From Planctomycetota bacterium (GTDB taxonomy: Bacteria; Planctomycetota; SBBH01; JACQRN01): 6,543 nt of DNA. A model generated the notes under the pieces. The model did no database searches and was not told the DNA's origin. It saw nothing but the letters and a program-made list of their open reading frames with translations. Position 1 is the first letter of the stretch. The number at the start of each line of letters is the position of its first letter. The DNA lies in NCBI GenBank assembly GCA_016206515.1, contig JACQRN010000118.1, forward strand, positions 1 through 6,543, given 5' to 3'. Below, in pieces: positions 1 through 5,482 of the stretch. Both the position numbers and the translations under genes were made by a program.

Positions 1-1
1 G

Positions 2-52
2 GCGCGGACCCGTTCGACGCTCGCGGCCAGGCTGAAGAATCGGTCGGATTGA
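2..52 (+). CDS. C-terminal tail of an upstream gene, possibly an ECF sigma factor (partial)
   Basis: An open frame enters from the left edge and gives the last 16 residues, ARTRSTLAARLKNRSD, before a TGA at 50-52. The short basic pattern resembles the end of the region 4 helix-turn-helix of ECF sigma factors, where the recognition helix is followed by an R-x-R-L/S-x-A-x-x-x-L-type stretch. The gene immediately downstream is an anti-sigma-like protein, and such proteins are usually encoded just after their sigma factor. Sixteen residues cannot prove the family. One other frame also stays open from the edge, to a TGA at 70-72, and could be the real gene end instead. Confidence 0.4.
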   Translation, partial: ARTRSTLAARLKNRSD

Positions 53-85
53 GGAATCGCCCGGATTCTTGAAAGAGGCCGGCCT

Positions 86-94
86 CCCCCCCCC
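86..94 (+). repeat. C9 homopolymer in the leader of the anti-sigma-like gene
   Basis: Nine consecutive C residues lie in the 56-base gap between the upstream stop (50-52) and the ATG at 109. No convincing Shine-Dalgarno sequence stands at the usual distance before that ATG. A purine-rich stretch, GAAAGAGG at 71-78, is about 30 bases too far upstream. The tract may only reflect the high GC content, though its length could vary and change spacing in the leader. Confidence 0.5.
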
Positions 95-108
95 GAACTC
101 ACGGGTAG

Positions 109-1092
109 ATGGACCGATGCCCTTCCTGGGAGGCGTGGAGCCTCTGGATCGACGCGGAGGCCCCGGGCGACGCCCACGGGGACGTGGGTGCCCACCTCGC
201 GTCGTGCGTGGCCTGCCGAGGGACCGTCGCCTCCTTGCGCGGCGTCGACGAGGGTGTTTCGGACGCGGCCAGGGTCTCCTCGGAGCCTCCCGCGCGGTCC
301 GGATTCTGCCCGTCCGCGGAGACGATCGCGGCATACACCCCCGGGGCGGGATGGGAGGCGCACCTGTCCGATTGCGCCCTCTGCACGCACCTGGTTGCGC
401 AGGCACGCGCCGCCGCCGCGGCTCCCGCGCGCTCATCGTCGGGGAGGCGTCTGCGCCCGCTGGCCACCGCCGCGGCCCTCCTGGCGTGCGCCGCTACGGC
501 CTGGGCGTTCCTGGCGGCGAGGCACGGGTCCGACGACCTGCTCCGCCTGGGGGTGGTGGAGGCCTCCGGCGTCGAGACGCTCGTCCTGTGGGACGGGACG
601 TCGCTCGAACTCTCCCCCGGCACGTCGGTCGCGGACGCCCCCCCCGGGCCGGGGGAACGGCGCCGTGTGCGTCTGGCGAGGGGGGTGGTTCTCGCGTCGG
701 TCCCGTCATCGGCCGCCGGTTTCGTCGTGGAAACCCAGGCCGCCGTCGTGCGGGTCGTCGGAACCCGCTTCGAGGTGCGCTCCGCGTCCCTCCCGACCGG
801 GGAGCCCGCCTCTTCCGTACGGGTGTTCCAGGGACGGGTCGAGGTCGAGGCGGGGGGAGGGAAGATCCCCCTCGATGCGGGCTGGTCCGCCTATGCGGTC
901 CCCGGCGCCCCTCCCCTCGTACAGGAGGGGGTTGCAATGCGCGGTCCCGAGGCGGTGGAGCGGCTCCAGGCGGAGTATCGCTCCGCCGCCGCGACCGACC
1001 TCCGTGCGCGGCACGCGCTCTGGATCGCGGCGATCCTGGCGACGTCCGGACCCGCGTCGCCGGCGGCGCCCACGGAGGCCGGGGGGCGATGA
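109..1092 (+). CDS. Zinc-finger, FecR-domain transmembrane anti-sigma-like protein
   Basis: A 327-residue protein with the architecture of a membrane anti-sigma factor. Residues 1-36 form a zinc-binding anti-sigma (zf-HC2/ZAS-like) module with C4-x24-H29-x3-C33-x2-C36. Residues 67-92 repeat it as C67-x17-H85-x3-C89-x2-C92. An Ala-rich linker leads to one membrane helix at about 117-137, preceded by basic residues (RRLR), so the zinc modules should be cytoplasmic. Residues about 155-262 resemble the extracytoplasmic FecR domain, including the hallmark VVRVVGTRFEVR around 213-224. A Glu/Ala/Arg-rich tail follows. ZAS modules usually hold an ECF sigma factor inactive, and the preceding partial gene may be that factor. 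An in-frame TAG directly before the ATG makes 109 the most upstream possible start. The stop overlaps the next gene by 4 bases, implying translational coupling. The domains are clear. The sigma partner and the signal are inferred. Confidence 0.85.
   Translation: MDRCPSWEAWSLWIDAEAPGDAHGDVGAHLASCVACRGTVASLRGVDEGVSDAARVSSEPPARSGFCPSAETIAAYTPGAGWEAHLSDCALCTHLVAQARAAAAAPARSSSGRRLRPLATAAALLACAATAWAFLAARHGSDDLLRLGVVEASGVETLVLWDGTSLELSPGTSVADAPPGPGERRRVRLARGVVLASVPSSAAGFVVETQAAVVRVVGTRFEVRSASLPTGEPASSVRVFQGRVEVEAGGGKIPLDAGWSAYAVPGAPPLVQEGVAMRGPEAVERLQAEYRSAAATDLRARHALWIAAILATSGPASPAAPTEAGGR
1074..1078 (+). promoter_or_regulatory. Shine-Dalgarno site for the pseudopilin gene
   Basis: GGAGG lies inside the end of the anti-sigma-like gene, 10 bases before the ATG at 1089. 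It supports that start over any upstream in-frame extension, and the 4-base ATGA overlap points to coupled translation. Confidence 0.6.
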
Positions 1093-4000
1093 CGCCTGCC
1101 CCTGCGCCGTGTGTCGGACGGTCCCACCGTCGCGGGGTCGTTCTCGTTCTGGTCGCGTCGTTGCTGACCCTCCTGGCCCTCTTGGGAATGGTGATGGTGC
1201 GGCTGACCACGGCCGGGCGCGAGATGACGAGGACGCATGTCGAGCGGTCGCGCGCCGCGCTGCTGGCCGCCTCGGGGCTGGAGAGCGCCATGGCCCGGTT
1301 GTACGTGTCGTGGGCCGCTCCGGTTGTGCGCACGGCGTCGAATCAGCGGGAGGACTGGAGCTACCGGGACGACGCGACGGTTTCCCTGGAGCGTGCGCAC
1401 AACCCCTCGTACGCGGCCGGGGAGCCGTACGAGGACGTGACGGCGGACGGCCGGTACGAGTCGTCCGCCCCGAGCGCGGACGGGTTCACGCCGTCCGTGC
1501 ACGACCGCAACGGCGACGGACGCCACACCGGGTTCTCCGGGAGGTTGCGCGGGGCGCTCGCTTCGTACGGGGACACGTTCGCGCTTCGGATCGACGACGA
1601 ATCCGCGAAGATCAACGTGAACGGGGGGTTGCTCGATGCGATCAACCGCGACGCATTCGACACCGCCGGGGTGATCCCCGATCATCGGGACCCGTACGTG
1701 GCTTCCCCGTCGCCGGGGACCGGGATCGGGTGGAACCACGCGCTCGCGCGGATCCTCGACGTGCTCGGCCTCGTACGGGAGACCGACGCCGACGGGGACG
1801 GCGTGGTCGATCCCTCCGAGGACTGGAACGGGAACGGCACCTTCGACCCCGCGCCGATCGGCATCCCGGATCTCGGCCGGAAGGTCATCGAGAACCGGCC
1901 CCTTGGGGGGTACCGGTCGATCCGGGCCCTGCAGCAGGCGCTCGGAACCGCGGTGGACCTGTCGCCGTACCTGACGGTTGCCAGCTGGAGCGACGGGAAG
2001 GTCGTCCATCCGGTCGCCTACGACGAGGACGCCAACGAGAACGGCGCCCTGGATGCCGGGGAGGACACGAACGGGAACGGGGCCCTGGACCGGCAGCCGG
2101 CGCTGGGGGATCTCGGCGCGATGTCCGACGTGCTTCGCGCCCGTGCGGCGCTGGACCTCGAGGTGGGCGGCCGCCCCCCGGTGAACCTGAACACAGCCTC
2201 GCGGCCCGTCCTGGTGGCGCTCCTGCAGGATCTGCGGGGGGGCTCGTGGCAGGAGCCGATCAAGTCGCTGACGTACCGGATCACCCCGGCCGTCGCCGCG
2301 CGCGTCGCCGGGGCGGTGTGGGAGTTCCGCGAGGGGCGCGATTCGGGGGGGTGGTTCGCCGCGGCGGGGTTGACCCCGGGACAGTTCCGGACATGGGGAG
2401 AGTTCGGCGCGTTCTGCGACTCGCTCGCCCCCTGGGCGATCTCGGGGCTGAACGCGGGCGGGTCCCGGTCGACCTGGGGCGGGGGGAACCAGAGCGGCGC
2501 GGACCTCCTGAAGGCGAACTTCGACCCGAACACGGCGCTCAACAAGGGGATGCCGGACCAGTTGATGTGGCGGTGGATCGACAAGTCGGACCTGATCGCC
2601 GGTTCGACGGAGGGGAGCCTCGGGCCGACGGGGATGTTCCGGGTCACATCGCTCGGGCGCATCGCGGATCGCTTCGGCGCGGTGCGGGCGGAGCGCCAGG
2701 TGGAGGCGACGTCGGAGCTGTTCCGGATCGCGCGCCAGACGACGCAGGAGGATTTCGTGGGGGGGCGCACGCTCGCGGATGCTCCCCGTTACCTCTCCCT
2801 GGCGACGACCGGGGAGCCGACGACCGGCGCGGGGGCGTCCTGGCTGGGGGGCGGGACAGGGCTGGCCGCGGTGACGTACCCCTGCCCCATGACCGCGCTC
2901 CCCGGGCGCGCCGCCCGATTCGACGGATCGATCTCCCTGGCGACGCGGGAACTGGAACCGGTCCATCCCTTCGGCGGGCCGCTCCCCGTAACGTTCTGGC
3001 ACCGATTCGACGATTCCTGGGACGCCGATGCGGGGGGCTCGCTTGGCCGCACCTCGACGTCGAGCGGTATGCTCGTCTCAGCCGACGCGAGGCTCGATGG
3101 GGACGTGACGCGCAGCACCTGGCCGGCCCCCCCAGGGGAGCCCAACACCCTGCTCCCCGACGGGGCGTATGTGCAATGGGGGCGCGCGCCGACGTACGCA
3201 GCCCCCTTGAACCTTCCCAACGGCGGGAGGCACGCGGTCGTCGGGTTCTGGATCAAGATCGCCGGGGAGGGGAACCATGGCCTCTCCGGGCTGTACGCGC
3301 GGATGGCGTTCGTGTGCAACCACCCTGTGCCGGGGGAGGGGACGCACAACATGATGATCGGCTATGTCCGGCCGTTCGGGGTGTTCGGGATCTGCGGCGA
3401 GACGGCCGCCAGGGCGTTGGACGACGAGATGGACGGCTTCCTCAACGAGGTCAGCAAAGGTCGGAAGTTCGACCTGGATCCCTACAACCGCATGCTCATG
3501 CCGGGGGCCAGATGGGAACTCGTCACCACCCACTGGGATCTTGACTCGGTCCCCGTGACGCCGGCGGAGAGCCTGGAGGTCTTCCTGTCCGGGAGCCGCG
3601 GCGACCCGGCCGCGTCCTACAACGCGGCCCGGGTCGGCACCGGCGGCGGGTATCCGGGCGACTTCCGGGACGTCGCGGCCTCCGCGGAGGACCTGGCGGT
3701 CTCCGGCGGCGTCTTCGCCCTCGGCGGGTCCTACACAGACCCACGCGGGCTCGGGGCGAACCACGTGATCGACGAGTTCGCGGTCTGCGATTTCGGGGCC
3801 GCCCCCGGACCGGCCCTGAACGCGGCGACGGCGTGGCATGCGGACCGGTACGTCGCGGGAAGGTACTACAAGGGGGACGACGGCAAGTTCCTCTCCACGG
3901 TGCTTGCGCCCGAGGGGGGGGGGGCCGAGGTGCGCCTTCTGGCTGCGCACTGGACCGGGCACCTGCCTGGGGACCGGCGGCAGGAGTTCGTGCTGGCCAA

Positions 4001-4295
4001 CTCTGTCGGTGGCGGAGTCCCTGCCTCCGGCGCCCCGCGCGTCGTCGACGCTACGCTCCAGAACGCCGCGCTGGGGGTGGACCTTATGGAGGAGGACGGG
4101 ACGACGCTGGTCCGGCCCCTGGCGCAGGGAGGGGCGATCTCCCTGCGCCGGTCGCGCTTCCGGTACCGGGTGACGTTCCGGTCCAACCTCGCGGATTCCA
4201 TAAACCAGCCGGTCCTGGAGTCGCCGGTCTTCGACGACATCACGTTTCTCTACCAACTCGTCGGTAAGATTCGCATCGTTTCGTACGACGAGTGA
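1089..4295 (+). CDS. Giant GspK-like minor pseudopilin with EF-hand loops and a LamG-like domain
   Basis: A 1068-residue protein. The N-terminus has a prepilin-type signal: a basic leader, RRG at 14-16, then a hydrophobic helix at about 17-38. Cleavage is likely after G16. Mature position 5 is Leu rather than Glu, as in GspK and PilX-like minor pilins. GspK-like signatures follow: DDESAKINVN at 169-178, a segment at about 268-298 resembling the GspK 'ENRP...R...L...PYLTV' pattern, and VNLNTASRPVL at 365-375. Four EF-hand-like loops are inserted at 233-256 and 314-337. FRVTSLGR at 517-524 resembles the end of a pseudopilin core. Residues about 690-912 look like a LamG/concanavalin-like sandwich (HAVVGFWIKI, WELVTTHW, LEVFLSG, VIDEFAVCD), and about 915-1068 form another, unassigned beta-rich module. 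GspK is normally about 300-350 residues and caps the pseudopilus. The extra domains suggest a displayed adhesive or sensory tip. No other pilus or secretion genes are visible in the window. Confidence 0.72.
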   Translation: MTPAPAPCVGRSHRRGVVLVLVASLLTLLALLGMVMVRLTTAGREMTRTHVERSRAALLAASGLESAMARLYVSWAAPVVRTASNQREDWSYRDDATVSLERAHNPSYAAGEPYEDVTADGRYESSAPSADGFTPSVHDRNGDGRHTGFSGRLRGALASYGDTFALRIDDESAKINVNGGLLDAINRDAFDTAGVIPDHRDPYVASPSPGTGIGWNHALARILDVLGLVRETDADGDGVVDPSEDWNGNGTFDPAPIGIPDLGRKVIENRPLGGYRSIRALQQALGTAVDLSPYLTVASWSDGKVVHPVAYDEDANENGALDAGEDTNGNGALDRQPALGDLGAMSDVLRARAALDLEVGGRPPVNLNTASRPVLVALLQDLRGGSWQEPIKSLTYRITPAVAARVAGAVWEFREGRDSGGWFAAAGLTPGQFRTWGEFGAFCDSLAPWAISGLNAGGSRSTWGGGNQSGADLLKANFDPNTALNKGMPDQLMWRWIDKSDLIAGSTEGSLGPTGMFRVTSLGRIADRFGAVRAERQVEATSELFRIARQTTQEDFVGGRTLADAPRYLSLATTGEPTTGAGASWLGGGTGLAAVTYPCPMTALPGRAARFDGSISLATRELEPVHPFGGPLPVTFWHRFDDSWDADAGGSLGRTSTSSGMLVSADARLDGDVTRSTWPAPPGEPNTLLPDGAYVQWGRAPTYAAPLNLPNGGRHAVVGFWIKIAGEGNHGLSGLYARMAFVCNHPVPGEGTHNMMIGYVRPFGVFGICGETAARALDDEMDGFLNEVSKGRKFDLDPYNRMLMPGARWELVTTHWDLDSVPVTPAESLEVFLSGSRGDPAASYNAARVGTGGGYPGDFRDVAASAEDLAVSGGVFALGGSYTDPRGLGANHVIDEFAVCDFGAAPGPALNAATAWHADRYVAGRYYKGDDGKFLSTVLAPEGGGAEVRLLAAHWTGHLPGDRRQEFVLANSVGGGVPASGAPRVVDATLQNAALGVDLMEEDGTTLVRPLAQGGAISLRRSRFRYRVTFRSNLADSINQPVLESPVFDDITFLYQLVGKIRIVSYDE
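1785..1856 (+). repeat. First pair of EF-hand-like calcium loops in the pseudopilin
   Basis: Residues 233-256 of the pseudopilin are two adjacent 12-residue loops. The first, DADGDGVVDPSE, fits the EF-hand loop pattern fully: D1, D3, D5, G6, hydrophobic 8, D9 and E12. The second (245-256) has D1, N3, N5, G6, F8 and D9 but Pro at position 12. Such loops are known to bind calcium in secreted bacterial proteins, and GspK itself is a calcium-binding pseudopilin. Actual binding here is inferred. Confidence 0.65.
2028..2099 (+). repeat. Second pair of EF-hand-like calcium loops in the pseudopilin
   Basis: Residues 314-337 repeat the arrangement of the first pair. DANENGALDAGE fits the 12-residue loop (D1, N3, N5, G6, L8, D9, E12). 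The next 12 residues (D1, N3, N5, G6, L8, D9) again end in Pro instead of Glu. The DNA shows related near-repeats around 2038 and 2076, both of the form AACGGSGCCCTGGA, suggesting duplication of a loop unit. A single degenerate loop, DRNGDG, also occurs at residues 139-144. Confidence 0.65.
3156..3824 (+). other. LamG/concanavalin A-like domain within the pseudopilin
   Basis: Residues about 690-912 carry the usual order of landmarks of a LamG-type beta sandwich: a strand with a Trp around HAVVGFWIKI (715-724), WELVTTHWDL near 809-818, LEVFLSG at 829-835, FALGGSY near 876-882 and VIDEFAVCD at 893-901. In bacterial LamG domains these correspond to the 'W..va.v' strand, the 'v.lyvnG' hairpin and the closing 'iDev.iy' strand. 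LamG-type domains bind sugars, proteins or calcium at cell surfaces. The ligand cannot be guessed here. Confidence 0.6.
3914..3924 (+). repeat. G11 homopolymer inside the pseudopilin coding sequence
   Basis: Eleven consecutive G residues encode the end of a Glu codon, three Gly codons and the first base of an Ala codon (residues 942-946). It is the longest homopolymer noticed in the window. One added G would move translation into a frame open to a stop at 4267, and one lost G into a frame open to 4173. Either change would replace the last roughly 120 residues. Whether the tract varies is unknown. Confidence 0.6.
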
Positions 4296-4320
4296 CCGGA
4301 CAGATGACGGCCTCTACAAT
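4292..4320 (+). promoter_or_regulatory. Predicted sigma70-type promoter for the HAD-VKOR-aminopeptidase operon
   Basis: A -35-like GTGACC (4292-4297) overlaps the stop codon of the pseudopilin gene. It is followed, after a 17-base spacer, by TACAAT (4315-4320), a 5/6 match to the -10 consensus. This AT-containing box stands out in GC-rich sequence. The expected transcription start, about 7 bases downstream, falls at or beside the A of the ATG at 4327, so the transcript may be leaderless. This would give the downstream genes their own promoter. Confidence 0.5.
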
Positions 4321-4326
4321 CCCGGA

Positions 4327-5040
4327 ATGTCTCTCCGCGCCGTCTTCTTCGACGCCGGCTGGACGCTGATCCACGCCGATCCTCCGGTCGGGGAGATCTA
4401 TGCGCGGGAGGCCGCGCGGCTGGGTGCCCGGGTGGAGCCTTCGCGCATGGAGGACGCGCTGGGGAAGGCCCGGCGGGACTACGCCGCGCGCGCCGCACGG
4501 GAGGGGTTGCCACTTCAGGTCTCCGACGCACAGGACCGCCAGATGTGGCGGCTTCTGACGCGCGCGGTTCATGCATCGCTTCCCGAGATGCGGCCTGTCG
4601 ACGCCGAAGCATGGTTCGATCGGGTCCACGAGCCCTTCACGCGCGCGGAGGGGTGGCGCCTGTACCCCGATGCGCGGCGGGCGATCGACCTCTGCCGGGA
4701 GCGGGGTCTCGCCGTGGGGATCGTGTCGAACTGGAGCTCGCACCTCCTGGGGATCTGCGAGGGGATGGGGCTCGCCGCGCGGGTCGATTTCATCCTCGCC
4801 TCCGCCGTGGAGGGGCACGCCAAGCCTGACGGCCGGATCTTCGAGCGGGCCCTGCGCCGGGCGAGGGTCTCTCCCGCGGAGGCGCTGCACGTGGGCGACA
4901 CGTACGAGGAGGATGTCGTCGGCGCCCGCGGGGCCGGACTCCGCGCCGTCTGGGTGGACCGGAAGGGGGCGCCTCCGCGCGACGGCGTCCCGACCGTCTC
5001 GTCCCTCGATGGGTTGCTTCCCCATATGGAGGGGGCATGA
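4327..5040 (+). CDS. HAD-superfamily hydrolase (subfamily IA-like)
   Basis: A 237-residue soluble protein with all four HAD motifs in order. Motif I is FFDAGWTL with nucleophile D9 and T13. Motif II is IVSN with S134. Motif III is K166 in HAKPD. Motif IV is GDTYEED with D191 and D196. The stretch between motifs I and II (about residues 15-110) fits an alpha-helical C1 cap, typical of subfamily IA. Family members are mostly phosphatases acting on small phosphorylated metabolites, with some dehalogenases. The substrate cannot be predicted here. The second acidic residue of motif I (D+2) is Gly11, a change also found in other HAD proteins with 'DAGNTL'-type motifs, and it may alter the acid/base step. 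No clear Shine-Dalgarno precedes the ATG, but a promoter-like -10 box ends 6 bases before it. The stop overlaps the VKOR gene by 4 bases. Confidence 0.88.
   Translation: MSLRAVFFDAGWTLIHADPPVGEIYAREAARLGARVEPSRMEDALGKARRDYAARAAREGLPLQVSDAQDRQMWRLLTRAVHASLPEMRPVDAEAWFDRVHEPFTRAEGWRLYPDARRAIDLCRERGLAVGIVSNWSSHLLGICEGMGLAARVDFILASAVEGHAKPDGRIFERALRRARVSPAEALHVGDTYEEDVVGARGAGLRAVWVDRKGAPPRDGVPTVSSLDGLLPHMEGA
5028..5032 (+). promoter_or_regulatory. Shine-Dalgarno site for the VKOR-family gene
   Basis: GGAGG followed by further G residues lies 4 bases before the ATG at 5037, within the last codons of the HAD gene. Together with the ATGA stop-start overlap it supports this start and coupled translation. 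Confidence 0.6.
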
Positions 5041-5474
5041 CGGTCGCGTGGGAGGTTGGCGTCCTCTGGGGGGCCCTCGGTGCGGGCGGGGCCGCCGCGC
5101 TTGCGGCCCTCTATGGCCGGTACCGTGACCTGCCGGCGTTCCTCACGGGTGCGGTCGCGTGCGGAACGGGTCCCGGGGGGAGCGGTCTGAGCGTATGCGA
5201 AACGCTGTTCCGGACGCCGCGGGCGGCGCTCCTGGGGGTCCCGAACGCGCTCCTGGGGCTCCTCCTGTACGGTCTCCTCGCCGTCGGTCTTCTGCGGAAT
5301 TGGCCGGCCTGGTTTCTCTGCCTGGCGGCGACCCCCGGTTTCGCCATGAGCGTCTTCCTGGGGGCGAGCCTGCTGCGGAGGAACCTGCGTTGCCGGATCT
5401 GCTGGGCGGGCCACATCGCCAACGCGCTTCTCTGGCTGACGCTCGGCTTCCAGATGCTCCATCCGGACGGTTAA
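5037..5474 (+). CDS. VKOR-family membrane thiol oxidoreductase (vitamin K epoxide reductase-like)
   Basis: A 145-residue protein, the usual length for a stand-alone bacterial VKOR. Four hydrophobic helices are visible at about 5-27, 62-86, 90-113 and 121-140. The redox features fit the family. The active-site pair is C119-x2-C122 (CRIC) at the start of the last helix, and loop cysteines C42 and C54 lie between helices 1 and 2. LLGVPNALLG at 65-74 matches the conserved 'GiP.alLG' stretch of bacterial VKORs. T60 occupies the place of the conserved Ser/Thr six residues after the second loop cysteine. Bacterial VKORs replace DsbB: they pass electrons from a periplasmic thioredoxin-like DsbA partner to quinone and so drive disulfide formation in exported proteins. 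No fused or adjacent thioredoxin domain is visible. The gene overlaps the HAD gene and precedes the aminopeptidase by 8 bases. Part of the substrate pool could be Cys-containing surface proteins, which is inference. Confidence 0.85.
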   Translation: MTVAWEVGVLWGALGAGGAAALAALYGRYRDLPAFLTGAVACGTGPGGSGLSVCETLFRTPRAALLGVPNALLGLLLYGLLAVGLLRNWPAWFLCLAATPGFAMSVFLGASLLRRNLRCRICWAGHIANALLWLTLGFQMLHPDG

Positions 5475-5482
5475 ATAAAGCG

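Noticed and set aside
908..930. Inverted repeat CCCCTCC / GGAGGGG with a 9-base loop.
   Set aside because: It lies inside the FecR-domain gene, codes for ordinary residues, and has no T tract, so it is not a terminator. It probably arises from GC-rich composition.
69..1088. In-frame upstream extension of the pseudopilin gene by 340 codons (TTG start at 69).
   Set aside because: The translation is Arg/Gly/Pro-rich with no recognisable fold, fully overlaps the well-supported anti-sigma-like gene, and the ATG at 1089 has a Shine-Dalgarno site and begins directly before a prepilin-type signal.
891..3002. A long minus-strand open frame (703 codons), with others at 3078-4256 and 5471-6412.
   Set aside because: They mirror the real genes, are rich in Arg/Pro/Gly, and show no recognisable motifs or good ribosome sites. 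They are GC-bias shadows.
188..3544. A very long open frame in another + frame (1118 codons).
   Set aside because: It crosses two well-supported genes, is dominated by Arg, Pro and Gly, and has no domain signal. Stop codons are rare in GC-rich sequence.
3833..4267. Overlapping + frame open reading frame downstream of the pseudopilin LamG-like domain, considered as a separate gene.
   Set aside because: The product is Gly/Arg/Pro-rich without domains, and the main frame continues with coherent beta-type sequence to 4295. It matters only as the frame reached if the G11 tract gained a base.
5471..5480. AT-rich patch TTAAATAAAG before the aminopeptidase gene, considered as a -10 box.
   Set aside because: It contains the VKOR stop codon, matches the -10 consensus poorly and has no acceptable -35 at 17 bases. 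The tight gap favours co-transcription with the VKOR gene.
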